Below the pieces are notes generated by a model. The model ran no database searches. It was not told the origin of the DNA and was given only the letters and a program-made list of their open reading frames with translations. Position numbers and translations under genes: made by a program. From the NCBI GenBank assembly GCA_023213315.1, contig JAKCPI010004981.1:124001-188000 (forward strand): a stretch of DNA of 64,000 nucleotides, read 5' to 3'. Below are positions 10,838 to 21,794 of this stretch, one piece after another. The first letter of the stretch is position 1. Every line of letters begins with the position of its first letter. Source of the DNA: Euborellia annulipes (lineage: Eukaryota; Arthropoda; Insecta; Dermaptera; Anisolabididae).

Positions 10838-11034
10838 TATTTATCATGTCCTTTACAAATGATTCTTGGTTCTTTTAGTAAATACTCAATTTTTATTGTC
10901 AATACTTCATGGTGATTTTTGTAATTTTTGACTTCCAAATGGAAGGTGAAGGCGTTTTCGAAAATTTTGAATACCAGGGCTTGGATGTCAGTGTCGGTGA
11001 AGTTGGCAAATTTCAGAAATTCCGGTGTCGGCAT
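10838..11034 (-). pseudogene. Coding-like fragment, unknown protein
   Basis: The frame reads leftward from an ATG at 11034. The first 35-40 codons favour C-ending codons (GCC, AAC, TTC, ACC, GAC, ATC), unlike the surrounding DNA, and encode a balanced peptide starting MPTPEFLKFANFTDTDIQAL. After about codon 40 the sequence turns AT-rich, as if an exon had ended. The 5' side abuts a truncated Family A repeat at 11040, so upstream exon sequence or a promoter is not seen. It could be a host exon, a captured gene fragment or a degenerate transposon gene. I do not recognise the family. Confidence 0.35.
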
Positions 11035-11039
11035 ACGTT

Positions 11040-11448
11040 ACACACCCCCGGGAGCGTGAAAATAAGCTTTTAATCAAAATCGGCCAAAAAGGACTAGTAC
11101 TTTACTGATGTACTTTTTCAGTTTTTTTGGATTTTCTCAAAATTTACTTCAACGATTTTGATTAAAATTAAAAATTCAATTATTTTTTAGATGCTCTTTC
11201 AAATGTATATTCTCATTTTGCTCTCAAAATTGTTTGAAGCACACTTTACTCTTGTAGTTCATAGGAAAGATAGGGGAAATGGTTGCCATGGTAACAAAAT
11301 ATAAATATTTTTCTCTGTTTATAAATTTTATATCTTGAATTCTAATATATCGGCGGTAACTAAATATATCTCGACACAAAAAATCTGGTGTGACAAGCAC
11401 AAGGTAATCGAAAGTTGTGTTCTGTGCTTGTCACACCAGATTTTTTCC
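11040..11448 (+). repeat. Family A repeat, 5' truncated
   Basis: It begins at CCCCCGGGAGCGTGAAAATAAG and runs to the complete 3' hairpin region (AATCTGGTGTGACAAGCACA to TCACACCAGATTTTTT), ending at about 11446. Confidence 0.85.
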
Positions 11449-11624
11449 AATTCATCTTTAAAAAAAATTTTCATCTGATTACTTTTTGCTCCTGTTTAAT
11501 GCTATCTTTAGATTCTTCATCTGAAACGGTTAATTAATTATAAGATTAATTAATTGTCTTGAATATAAGACCATATATTATATAAAATTTATTATTAGTT
11601 AATTGACTGAAAGTGAAATCCATT

Positions 11625-11826
11625 ATTTTAGAAGGCTTGTGACTAATCTAATCTGATAAGCCGTGGATTAAATTGCAATACAACTCTGGTTCAAGTCCAG
11701 CTTACCGCAAAAAATTTTCTAACCAACTAGGGGTAGCAAATGACAGATAATCTCACCCTCTTTGTGGTATAACAAAGAGCCTTAATGACCTAAGTGTTCG
11801 CCCTCTAGGCCACTTTAATCTAACCT
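11625..11826 (+). repeat. Possible tRNA-derived SINE
   Basis: CTGG-TTCAAGT-CCAG at about 11691-11705 forms a T-arm and contains a Pol III B-box match (GGTTCAAGTCC). No clear A-box or full cloverleaf is seen upstream, and a non-tRNA body follows to about 11826. A decayed SINE is the best guess. Confidence 0.35.
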
Positions 11827-11951
11827 ATTGGATTATTTTCTTTGAATATTAATCACAATACTTTATCATAGCTTAGATTTTTTTTTTCACAACCAAACAG
11901 GCATAAAGATTTATTTTATCTTTCATTCTCTGTATAAATTTATATGAATTC

Positions 11952-12960
11952 TTTTACTTTCTCTTACCCTATATATGAAATATATGAGAGAGAAAGTATT
12001 GCGTCATGTCAAAAATTCGATGTCGAGATTTTGATGGATATACATGTTTTGAGGTCCCCTGAGTCAAAAAAGTGGGTCCCGCAAATTGGTCTGTGTGTGT
12101 GTATGTGTGTATGTATGTGTGTCTGTATGTGTGGAACCATTTTTTAGCATGAAGGAATTGAGCTACCGGATTGAAATTTTATATTTAACTTAGGTACCTT
12201 TGAAGAATCTCAAAATAAGCTTTTGAACAAAATCGGCCAAAAAGTACTAGTACTTTACTGATGTACTTTTCAGTTTTTTCGATTTTCTCAAAATTCCCTC
12301 CAAGGATTTTTTAAAATTCATAAATGAACTATTTTTTAGATGCTCTTTAAAATGTATATTCTCATTTTGCCGTTGAAATCTTCTGAAGACCACTTTACTC
12401 TTGTTCTTCATAGGAAAGATAGAAATGGTTGCCATGGTAACGGAATTTAAATCTTTTCTTTTATTAGATTAAAAATCAATTATTATTTAAATTCCCATTT
12501 TTTTTTTAAATTTATTTGTGTCTTTAATTGTTTCAAAGAAAACATATATGTCTCTCTCTCACTTGCAAACATTATCGCCTGTCTCTACTCTTTTAAATTC
12601 CCTTTCCACCTTATCTTCGCATAGGCCTAATGTTAATTTCCTATAGGGATTTGTATGTTAATTTCGATTCAAAAGGGGGTCCCCTTTAGAACTTTTAGGC
12701 ATTTAAAATTTTTTTTCCAATTCTTATGAAATTTTGTATTTATTTACGATTCTATATTGTGTATAAAATGTCCAAATATGAGATTAAAATTTTGAAAAAT
12801 AACCATAGTTTATTTGAAGAGTCAACATTTAAAATGCAAGTTTGAAACTAAGATGCTATCGGAAACTAAATATATCTCGACACAAAAAATCTGGTGTGAC
12901 CAGCACAGTGCAACTTCTACCGAAGGGTAAGAGAAAGTTGTGTGTGATACAATTTTTGAA
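11952..12960 (+). repeat. Family A repeat, long form
   Basis: The 5' hairpin, core, GTGTGTGTATGTGTG microsatellite and block are followed by an extra segment of about 450 bp (from GGTTGCCATGGTAACGGAAT through GGGATTTGTATGTTAATTTC) before the 3' hairpin. The same long form occurs at 24088-25078. The right stem ends raggedly at about 12950 without the final TCACACCAG. Confidence 0.9.
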
Positions 12961-13590
12961 CAATGTTTGAAATTCATCCCACTATAATATCACTCGAAAA
13001 AATCATCTTTTTTTTAATGGTCATAATTTCTTATGATTTTCGATTGTATTCAAACATAAATTGTACATTCTTTTTCCTCTTTTTTCATCTAAATGATCTG
13101 GTTTCCATCTCATGGATGAAAACATGAAGCGAGAATGGCCTCATTATTTCAGAAGAAGATAAAATAAAAAAAATTCTATCTTCTTTCAATAAAAAATAAA
13201 ATACGAAACATATCACACGTTTTTCTCTTTTAGACATTTTAAGTTAAAAAAAAAAAAAAAAATATATATAAACTGACCTTTTCTAATGCACTTGTAATTG
13301 ACATCATTAATTTTCAAGATATCCTAAGTCACTATCTCTTATTTAGAGTTGTTTGCATAGCTAGTTTAGTTTTTTTTTTTAGTAGTTGCATGTTAGAATC
13401 ATATAAGGAATTCAATCTCGAAGCAGGATAAATACACTAAGAGAATAATTCAATATTTTACTTATGATTCCTGAACATATTTCATAAAACAAATTTTTTT
13501 TGCCTTAACTGGATAATGGTATTTGAAAGCAATTTCATAAGACTGCGGTTCTCAAATTTTATAAGTATGAAAGAGCGAGCATTAGTAATA
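12961..13590. other. AT-rich stretch, no gene seen
   Basis: Contains A and T runs near 13243-13260 and 13370-13380. Nothing supported. Confidence 0.6.
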
Positions 13591-13592
13591 AA

Positions 13593-14145
13593 ATATAAAA
13601 ATCTGGTGTGAGTGGCCGCACCGCATACAATTTTTTCGTACCTAAGTAATTGAACGTAAAATGATTTTTTTGTATCGACATATATTTTGTTTCCGCTATA
13701 TTAGAATTCAAGATGTGTAAATACATTTTGTTACCATGACCTTCTTTCCTATGAAGTACCAGAGTAAATTGTACTTCAAACAAATTTGAGGACAACATGA
13801 GAATTTACATTTTAAAGGGCATCTAAAAATTAATTCATTTTAAAATCTTTTGAGAAAATTTTGAAAATTTCGGAAAAAACTGAATAGGTTCTTCAGTAAA
13901 CTATTAGTACTTTGGCCGATTTTATTTAAAAGCTTATTTTCTGGCCTCAATGAGGTACCTAATTTAAATATAAAATTTCAACTTCGTAGTTCATATCCAT
14001 CATACTTTATTTTAATCATAGACAGACTTTTTTGAACTCAGGGGATCTCAAAACGTGTATTTCCATCAAATTCTCGACATCGAATTTTTCAAATGAATCA
14101 AGTGTTTAACATATATATAATAGATAAGAGAAAATAAAAATTCAT
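13593..14145 (-). repeat. Family A repeat, minus strand
   Basis: It reads from AAAAATCTGGTGTGAGTGGC at the 3' end to GATAAGAGAAAATAAAAA at the 5' end. The microsatellite is reduced to CAGACAGAC-like traces. Its 5' end joins the nested palindrome at 13990-15010. Confidence 0.8.
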
Positions 14146-15010
14146 TTCAACAAAATGCTACAGTGAGGGGTAATATTAAAGCATTTTCTCATGTGGTTAT
14201 TTCATTGTTTAAAATCAAAAATGTAAAATTTTTAATGTATAGTTTGTAGTTAAAACTCACAAATATTTACATCTTCTTTTAATAAAAAAGTAAAAAACAA
14301 TGAAATAAGCATATAAGTAAAATCTTTATCATTGCCTCTCACTGTACACCAAGATAGATAATTATTATTTATTTCCATGTAATTCATGCTTATTGTTCAT
14401 TCAGAAAAAAGTTAAATAATTGTTTCTCATATGGCATAAGATGCTACTCATCCAGAGGGAAAAATTGTTTTTTACAAATTTATTCATTCTCTTCATAAAA
14501 TTATACTCATGAATGAGAAAAATTGACAATGTTTAAATTTGTAAAAATCAATTTTTTCCACTAGTCATATGATAAACAATTATTTAACTTTTTCTGATTG
14601 AACAATAAACATGAAGATGATCCAAACAGAGGGCCTAAACGTAGTTTACTAAATAATAATTATCTTAGTGTATGAGAGAGCTTTTACTTATGTGCTTATT
14701 TTATTGTTTTTTACTTTTTTTTTTTTTATAAAAGAAGATGGAAATCTTTGTGAGTTTAAATCACAAACTGTCCTTTGAAAATTGTATATTTTTGATTTTA
14801 AACAATAAAATAACCACATGAGAAAATGCTTTAATATTACCCCGCAATGTGGCATTTTGTTGAAATTTTATTTTCTGTTATCTATATATGTTAAACATTT
14901 GATTCATTTGAAAAATTCGATGTCGAGATTTTGATGAAAATACACGTTTTGAGATTCCCTGAGTCCAATAAAGTGGATCCCGCAGGATTGTTTGTCTATT
15001 ATTAATAAAT
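13990..15010. repeat. Nested 1-kb palindrome
   Basis: The left arm (about 13990-14487) is repeated inverted in the right arm (about 14510-15010). Each arm carries the end of a Family A repeat, a MITE copy and an AT-rich centre (GGAAAAATTGTTTTTTACAA). The inner part, 14440-14600, is itself an inverted pair. The right arm has small deletions. It looks like duplication of a MITE-bearing Family A end, not a single element. Confidence 0.8.
14161..14344. mobile_element. Mariner-type MITE, third family
   Basis: It runs from CAGTGAGGGGTAATATTAAA to CCTCTCACTG, flanked by TA. A second, damaged copy is in the opposite arm of the palindrome (about 14670-14855), and a third partial copy lies at about 15060-15180. 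Confidence 0.75.
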
Positions 15011-15059
15011 AAAGTATGATGGATATCAGCTATGAGGTTGAAATTTTATATTTAAGTTA

Positions 15060-15490
15060 GTGATTTTAAATCACAAACTACACATTGAAAATTTTACATT
15101 TTTGTTTTTGAATAATGGAATAATCACATCAGAAAATGTATCGAAATTGCTTTAATATTACTCCTCAATGTAGCATTTTTTATTGAAATGAATTTTTATT
15201 TTCTCTTATCTATATATGTTAATATATTCATTTGAAAAATTCGATATCGAGATTTTGATGAATATACACGTTTTGAGATCCCCTGAACACGAGGGAAAAA
15301 TAGATTTTTACAAATTTAAACAATGTCAATTTTTCTCTTTTATGAGTACGATTTTATTTTATGAAGAGAATGATTGACAATGTTTAAATTTGTAAAAAAT
15401 CAATTTTTCTCTCTCATGAGTAGTATCTTATGCCACATGATTAACTTTTTCTGAATGAACAATAAACCAGACCAGACTCAATGATGCCAT
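15060..15490 (+). repeat. Third partial copy of the palindrome arm
   Basis: It repeats, in the orientation of the right arm, the MITE half, the Family A core (AATTCGATATCGAGATTTTG) and the AT-rich centre with ATGAGTAGTATCTTATGCCA. The region therefore grew by at least two duplication steps. Confidence 0.75.
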
Positions 15491-16390
15491 ATTGACCTGA
15501 ATACTTTTCTTTTACTTGTGAATTTTATTGAAAATCCACTATTACATTAGAATTCGTGTAAACATGATACGAATTACAGGGATTACAAAATTAAAATATT
15601 TTCCAAATTTGTCGGAAATACGAATAATCGGGAGACGGAATATCAGGATTTCACAGTATCTAGTCTTTTATTTCATTATTTCATTAATAAAATTTTATAT
15701 TCAGTTTCCTCTTGATACAAATAATTGAAAAAGGAAAATGCGCTTAAACATGCCGGATACTTTCTCATATGTATAATTTATTGGTGTGGCCTGTCCCTTT
15801 GATAAATTAATCAAGTCTTATTGTTAAAATTTTGTATAAAAAGATTAATGGTATGAACTAATAACAATGTTTCTCCAGAATAAAAATAAAACTTTTAAAT
15901 CTTCTAGTCGAATTCGATATACTAAGGCCCATCATAAATCCAGTCTTTTGTCCGCTTATTTTTGTATGTTATGCTTATATTAAATAGAGGGTGACTATAT
16001 TTTTTTATGCTAATTCTAGACGTCTAAAAACTTGTAGACAAATCTTCATCAGGGTCGATCTGTTTTTATTCTAATATACAGTACTAAATAAAAAAAGATT
16101 TATTTAAAATTTTTTTTTTTTTTAATTTTTCTTTCGGCTACAATTTTGACATAAGCCTAATATTTTAGTAAATTCAAGACAATGCGGGTTTTTATTAAAG
16201 AAGCCAAAACCATTCTGCACATCCTAGGATGTATGGTCACCCTATTTATATACTTAAAAAACAATAAATCACTTAGAGCCCTCGAGTGTCACGAAAAGGT
16301 TCTCTATAGGGTCACGTAAAGATAAAACTTTTCCCATTCTCACAATTTTTATAAACAGTACGCTTATAATGAATATTTGGAAATACCAAT
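15491..16390. other. AT-rich stretch with pogo-like trace
   Basis: At 15550-15650, TACGAATTACAGGGATTAC and ATACGAATAATCGGGAG resemble parts of the pogo-like element at 51084. This may be a decayed copy. No gene; the short frame at 15528-15728 is explained by that repeat. Confidence 0.4.
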
Positions 16391-16393
16391 TAT

Positions 16394-17010
16394 TTTTACT
16401 TTCTCTTACCTCTATATATAGTATTGCGATCATGTCAAAAATTCGATTTGGAGATTTTGATGGATATACATGTTTTGAGGTCTCCTGAGTCCAAAAAAGT
16501 GGGTCCCGCAAACTGATCTGTGGGTGTGGTGTGTGTGTGTGTGTAACGATTTTTAGCATGAAGGAATTGAGCTACCGGATTGAAATTTTATATTTAAGTT
16601 AGGTACCTTCCCAGATACTCAAAATAAGCTTTTGAACAAAATGAGCCAAAAAGTTCTAGTACTTTACTGACGTACTTTTTCAGGTTTTTTCGATTTTCTC
16701 AAAATTCGCTCCAACGATTTTGTGTAAAATTCATAAATCAACTATTTTTTAGACGCTCTTTAAAAAGTATATCAGTGAACTTTTTCGTGAAAATTGTTTG
16801 AAGTGCACTTCAAAGCTTGTCACTTTGAAGCATTCGTAGCTCAGCGCCATCTATGAATCGCGTGGCTAAGTTTGAAACTAAGGTACTATGGGAAACTAAA
16901 TATATCTCGTCTCAAAAAATCTGGTGTGTCCAGCACGGTGTACAAATTTCTCTTACCGAAGGGTAAGAGAATATTACGTGCTGTGCGCCAGTCACACCAG
17001 ATTTTTTCGC
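16394..17010 (+). repeat. Family A repeat, near full length
   Basis: 5' end TTTTTACTTTCTCTTACC; the TA tract is short. The microsatellite is GTGGTGTGTGTGTGTGTG. The 3' hairpin is very clear: TTTCTCTTACC-GAAG-GGTAAGAGAA between the outer AATCTGGTGTG and CACACCAGATT. Confidence 0.9.
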
Positions 17011-17311
17011 TAATTCTTGATATTTAATTAATTCAATCTTTCAGACCAAAATTCTTTTATACCTTTCTATGTCAGTCTTTCTTTGTTTTTATTTAAAAAT
17101 AAAAGTTGTTAATTTTAAAACCCTAACTGATTTAATTATATTATTATTCAAATTGTATTCGATATTAACACATGTTTTATTACCCAATGGGGTGGAATTC
17201 GAAAAAAAACATGATTGTTTTTTGTTGCCCCGGGCTGCTAGGTTATTACCTCTATATATACGGCATGGCATATCATTTGTGAGCCTTGTCTTTCGTGGAA
17301 TAATATTTATT

Positions 17312-18480
17312 AATTTGGTGTGGCTGGTCGTACAGCACACAACTTTCTCTTACCATCGATAATTGAAAGTTGTGTACTGTGCTGTCACGCCAGATTTTTT
17401 TGTGTCGAGATATATTTAGTTTCCCTTAGCACCAGGGTGGTCCAAGCTTATATGACAAAAAAAATTCCAAATAGAAGTTCTGCTACCCCCTTTGTTTTGT
17501 TACACCTACCATTCCTACTATGCGTTCAAAATTTCAGCCCCCTATCTTATATACGGTACATCGACTTTTTGAAATATCTTAATTTTATGAAAAATACTTA
17601 AAAAGCACTTGTCAGGATATCAAGTTAAACACGTAAACTATGCATCACAATCAAAGTTTTTTTTTTAATTTAAAAATAGTATTTAACGAAACTGACCTGT
17701 AACAAAAGAAAAACAAAACAAACAAGATCAAGCATTTTTCAGAAAAATTCCAAAAACAACAACACTCTCTTCCTCTAAAGCTCCCCAACTGAAATTTTAC
17801 AATGTTATTACTATGGATACATGTTACAAATTTATGGGATGGTCAAACTGAAAAACAAAAAAAAAAAATATTTTGGACCACCCTACTTAGCACCTTAGTT
17901 TCAAATTTGACCACTTGCGTTTCATGGCACTACTGACCCACGAATGCTTACATTGGATAATATCTGAAATGCTACATCACTAAGTGTACTTCAAACAAAT
18001 TTTAGGAAATAACTTATTAATATTCTTTTCTTTTTAAATTTCTTTTTAAAGAACATCGAAAAAACTAGTTGATTTATGAATTTTAATAAAAAATCATCCC
18101 AATTTTGAGAAATACGAAAAAAAGTAGGTTAGTAAAATGTACTTCAAAAAAATTTCACGAAAAAACTTACTGATATACTTTTTAAAAATCATCTAGTTTA
18201 TTTATGAACGATAATCAAAATCTTTAAATTTTGAGAAATTCGAAAAAAAAGAACTGAAAATAACTTCAATAAAGTTCTAATTTAGGCAGGGTGTACTTTT
18301 TGGCCGATTTTGTTCAAAAGCTTATTTTAACTATTCGGGAGGGTATCTAACTTAATTATAATATTTCAACCTCGTAGCTCATTTCCTTCATGTATTAAAT
18401 CATCACAGACAGACCACGTTGTGAAAAAAACTTTTTTGAACTCAGGGGACCTCAAAACATGTATTTCCCCAAAATTTATA
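17312..18480 (-). repeat. Family A repeat, minus strand, interrupted
   Basis: The 3' hairpin (GGTGTGGCTGGTCGTACAGC to GTCACGCCAGATTTTTT) is at the left. The element is split by the hAT-like insert at 17433-17885 and resumes with block sequence (doubled, about 17980-18300) and the core to about 18470. The 5' hairpin is missing. Confidence 0.85.
17433..17885. mobile_element. hAT-like element, 453 bp
   Basis: The termini CAGGGTGGTCCAA and TTGGACCACCCTA are inverted, and the insert is flanked by an exact 8-bp duplication CTTAGCAC at 17425-17432 and 17886-17893. The interrupted Family A sequence is continuous when the insert is removed. No transposase; the small frames inside are short. A lone similar end may be at 39820-39835. 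Confidence 0.9.
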
Positions 18481-18699
18481 ATTTTCACAAATTTTCACTA
18501 ATTTACTTTGTCCAAATCGAAATGAGCCAAGCTTAAATAAAATTTTGCTACGGATTTTCTTCTCCCTTTCACCTATCCTGAATGAACTACCAGCTATAAG
18601 CCTTATGTATCTAAAATTTTAATTATTTAACTTTTTATTAAGGTAGCTTTTAAAAAATTAATCACATAGAACCTGGATGGTTGTTCTTTGAGTCAGTGT

Positions 18700-18832
18700 A
18701 CAGTCGACACCACAAGTGCCTGATGTACTCGAGAGCGGAGCTTTAACCCGAAACTTCGGCCGTTTCCTACATTTCCAGCAATTTGGTTGCCTAAGCTCAA
18801 GGCTCCATTCTGGAGCGCATCAGGCACTTGTG
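18700..18832. repeat. Short foldback, CACAAGTGCCTGATG arms
   Basis: CACAAGTGCCTGATG at about 18700-18727 is answered by CATCAGGCACTTGTG at about 18818-18832, with a second inverted pair inside (GAGAGCGGAGCTT and AAGGCTCCATTCTGG). The 76-residue minus frame over it has fairly balanced composition but is explained by the inverted repeat. Confidence 0.6.
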
Positions 18833-18932
18833 ACGCCAATTGTATATTATACCTTTCCATGTTCGAATTGGGACTAAACAAACTCAAATCGGGATTAAAC
18901 AAAATCAAAATGAGACTAAACAATTGTTAAAC

Positions 18933-20143
18933 GGGACTTTAAACTTTTAAATTTAATTTATTCCAAATTTAAGGAATAGAAAAATTTTCGCTAGGTTTTG
19001 TTTTATGATATTCATTAAAATATTCAAACAAGTAGAAAAATTCATTGTCTTATAAATTTTACATTTCTCATTTCATATTTTCTAAAAAATAAGGATTATA
19101 CATATTATATTTATATAAAATCTTAAAGCCTATTATTAACAATTTATTTAAATATTGATATTTATCTTTGATTTTATTTCTCTATAACTATCCAAATGAT
19201 GAATAATTTAATTAAAACTTTATCTTTAATATGCTAATTTAATATTCTGTTGTATTTTTCCCTTGAAAGAAAAATTAATCACCATAATATTTTTTCTTTG
19301 TTTTTTTTTTTTTTTTTTTTTTTTTTTTTCGTTTTTTACATACCTTCAATTAATTTTCTAAAAAATATTTCCTCTACTTTAGATAAAGCTTTCATGCCAT
19401 TAACAATATATTTCATTATATTCTCATCAAAATTTTTTTCTCGTGATTCGTTTGAATAATTTCTCACACGCATATCAGATATTTTTCGTTGTTTCCCAGT
19501 GAGTTTTTACACTCTAACTTTTTATTTTTTTTTTTAAATTTTCATTTAAACTATTTAAAAAATTCATCATGGGTTTTCTAAAATATAAAATTGTATTTAT
19601 ATAATTAAAAATTAACGTTATATGAAAATATAATTGGAAAAAATTATATTATCCCCGAGATCGAACTCTGAATTTTTGACTTCATATCCACCTTCCATCT
19701 TCAGATCAGTCTTTGATTGTAATCATTAACTTTTTCCCTTACTCATAAAGTAATAGGAATTTTCCTGTTAACTAGAACAGGGGTGGTGACCAACATTTTT
19801 TTGTAACCAAGTGGGTAATGAAAAATTTTCACAGGCGCTTAAGTTACTAGAAAAAATTTTCTTGAACCCTCCCCATCAAAAATTTCTGGCTACGCCTATG
19901 GGCATAAGGCTTAACTAAGGGGTGAAATTAGAAAAAGCCTTTTTTATTTATTATTTATATTTTGTTAAAAAATTAATTATCTTTAATTAATTATTTTAAT
20001 TTTTAATATTTATTTGAATTAATTTTTATTTTCAATTATTTTAAAAAATGATGTCTTTATTAACTTCACAAAACTTTCCTAATACCGTACGTCAGATAGT
20101 TAATTATTTGTGAAAAAAATTCATTTTTTAACTTTAAGGTTAA
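18933..20143. other. AT-rich stretch, no gene seen
   Basis: Holds a T run at 19301-19329 and AT-rich DNA. The minus-oriented CCCTCCCCATCAAAAATTTC near 19870 is C-rich. No supported gene or RNA. Confidence 0.55.
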
Positions 20144-20300
20144 GCATGTTCTTGTTTATTTTTTCGATGATTTGCTATCGTTCTGATAAGTTTGCTAGTT
20201 GATTAAAGCAACCCCTAAAGGGTTTCGTGTTTCTATCACTTATAATTTATTTCAGTTACAAATAAACGAAAAAATAGTAAAAAATAATACTAGGAACATT
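20144..20300 (+). repeat. Dispersed repeat with YxDD-like frame
   Basis: AAGGTTAAGCATGTTC and TCGATGATTTGCTATCG are shared with 44237-44400 over roughly 150 bp. One frame reads KVKHVLVYFFDDLLS here and KVKHVHVYYIDDLLSVG at 44244, reminiscent of the reverse transcriptase YVDD motif of Copia elements. Stop codons follow at once. This may be a Copia relic or coincidence. Confidence 0.35.
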
Positions 20301-20395
20301 TAGGGCCTTATATAGAAATGGAAATCTTTAAGAAAGAACTAAATGTAATTTAAATCATCTTATTATATTTTTTGTGTCGAGATATATTTAAATAA

Positions 20396-20632
20396 TGTTA
20401 GATTATAGTAAAGAGTATTTTTTTATCTTTTATAAAATGGGAATTTCTATTTAGATATTTTTCTAAAGAGAGTCGAACAGGCTTCGACGTCTTTCAGTTG
20501 AGTGCGCGACGTCGGAGCTCTCTCTCCTCTCGTGTGTTTATTTTAAAGTGAATAATTATTTAGTGTAAAGTGTATCTCACCCTTAACACATATCGACAGC
20601 CAACCCACCCCTCGTGAACTTTTGATTAAAGG
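20396..20632 (+). repeat. LTR-like repeat, copy 1
   Basis: It starts TGTTAGATTATAGTAAAGAG and shares a series of landmarks with 54954-55195: GGGAATT, AGAGAGTCGA, AAGTGAATAATTA, CAGCCAACCCACCC and TTAAAGGTAATT. A TGTTAGA start and a length near 240 bp suit a Copia-type solo LTR, but I see no primer site or clean target duplication. The end resembles a splice donor (AAAG|GTAATT). Confidence 0.4.
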
Positions 20633-20932
20633 TAATTAAAATTCTTTTTTTTTCATTGAAGGGAAATTATCAGAAAATACATTTATTTTTTTTTCTTAAA
20701 TTTATCTTGTAAAAAACGATTAAATAAAATTCAATTGATTATTATTTATATATTGAATATAGTATGTCATTAGAAGTAGTAAAGAATGGGATAGAATAAA
20801 TGAATGAATTGTATTCGGGAGGGGGAAAGGTATTTATTATTAAAAAAATCTTTCGTTTGAGTGTTAAAAAAATCTCAAGAACATAATAAATTTGAATTTG
20901 GTATTTAAGTAAGGTACCCCCGTGACACATAA

Positions 20933-21114
20933 TCGCTCAGGGGCCCACTTGTGGGTACGTGGATGGCGACCACGAGCTGCCCGAGCTGGGACAGGCAGTC
21001 CTTCAGTTCATTGTATGTCTGTCTCTTCCTTCCTATTTTCAACAGACGTCAGACCGAGCGTCGGTCCGGCCTGTCCTATTTAAACCTGTTGCAAAAAAGA
21101 ATGATAGGATTGGA
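20933..21114 (+). mobile_element. SINE-like retroposon, copy 1
   Basis: It is flanked by GTGACACATAA at 20922-20932 and 21115-21125, inside a Family A fragment. It begins TCGCTCAGGGGCCCAC and holds GTACGTGGATGGCGACC, GAGCTGCCCGAGCTGGGAC and a TGTCTGTCTCTTCCTTC pyrimidine stretch. It lacks the last part seen in the copies at 44724 and 57850. Variable-length duplications imply target-primed retroposition. Confidence 0.8.
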
Positions 21115-21351
21115 GTGACACATAAAACTTTTGAATAAAATTAGCCAAAGAGAATTTGAACTTGTAGTACTTTTTCAGTTTTTTACTTTCTCTTACCCTA
21201 TATATGAAATATATAAAGTAACTGAAAGTTTCTAAAACAGACCGTGACAGACAGACGGACGAACTTTAGCGAATCATATACATAGATTTTAAATAAAAGA
21301 ATATAATTAATAGATCATTATACATTTTTATTGGTCGTTTAAACTTGTTCT

Positions 21352-21492
21352 ATTTCTTATTTGATTCGCACTTCATTTAATGAAAGAGAAATCGAGAGAT
21401 TATTATTATTTATGAATATACTGGCAGATCAACTAACACGTGAACCTTCAGCAAAACATAACCTAATCACAAAACATATTAAGAGCCTATAA
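21352..21492 (+). pseudogene. Copia-type polyprotein C-terminus, relic
   Basis: The frame is open from about 21343 to a TAA at 21490-21492. It ends LADQLTREPSAKHN followed by LITKHIKSL. This corresponds to the end of the Copia RNase H domain, where family members read LADxLTKPL and close shortly after. The upstream part (RTSFNEREIERLLLF) fits loosely the HFxREK segment. Before 21343 the frame is stopped and a Family A fragment intervenes, so only the last 40-50 residues survive. Integrase, RT and LTR in register were not found. Confidence 0.65.
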
Positions 21493-21794
21493 AAAATTAC
21501 AAAGAATATAAATTAATCCAGTTTTTATGGAACATTATTCTAATAGCTTGTTATTAAACCGAAACTTTCTCATTGATTTTGTTTTTACTCTCTCATTTAC
21601 TTCTAGCTATCTCAGTGGTGGATCCAGGGAATAATTTTATTAGAGGGTGGGGGGGGGGGGCGATCTCACACCCACAGCCATATAAACCAAACTAGCTTCC
21701 GATTTTTTTTTTAAATCACACTTCCTTGGGTTCAAAAATTTTTATTAAAACAGATATTATTGTGTTAGACAATAACTAATTAAAATATATTAAA

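Noticed and set aside
11390..11446. CRISPR-like repeated hairpins (AATCTGGTGTGA ... TCACACCAGATT)
   Set aside because: They occur once per Family A copy, kilobases apart, on both strands, with no spacers; this is eukaryotic DNA.
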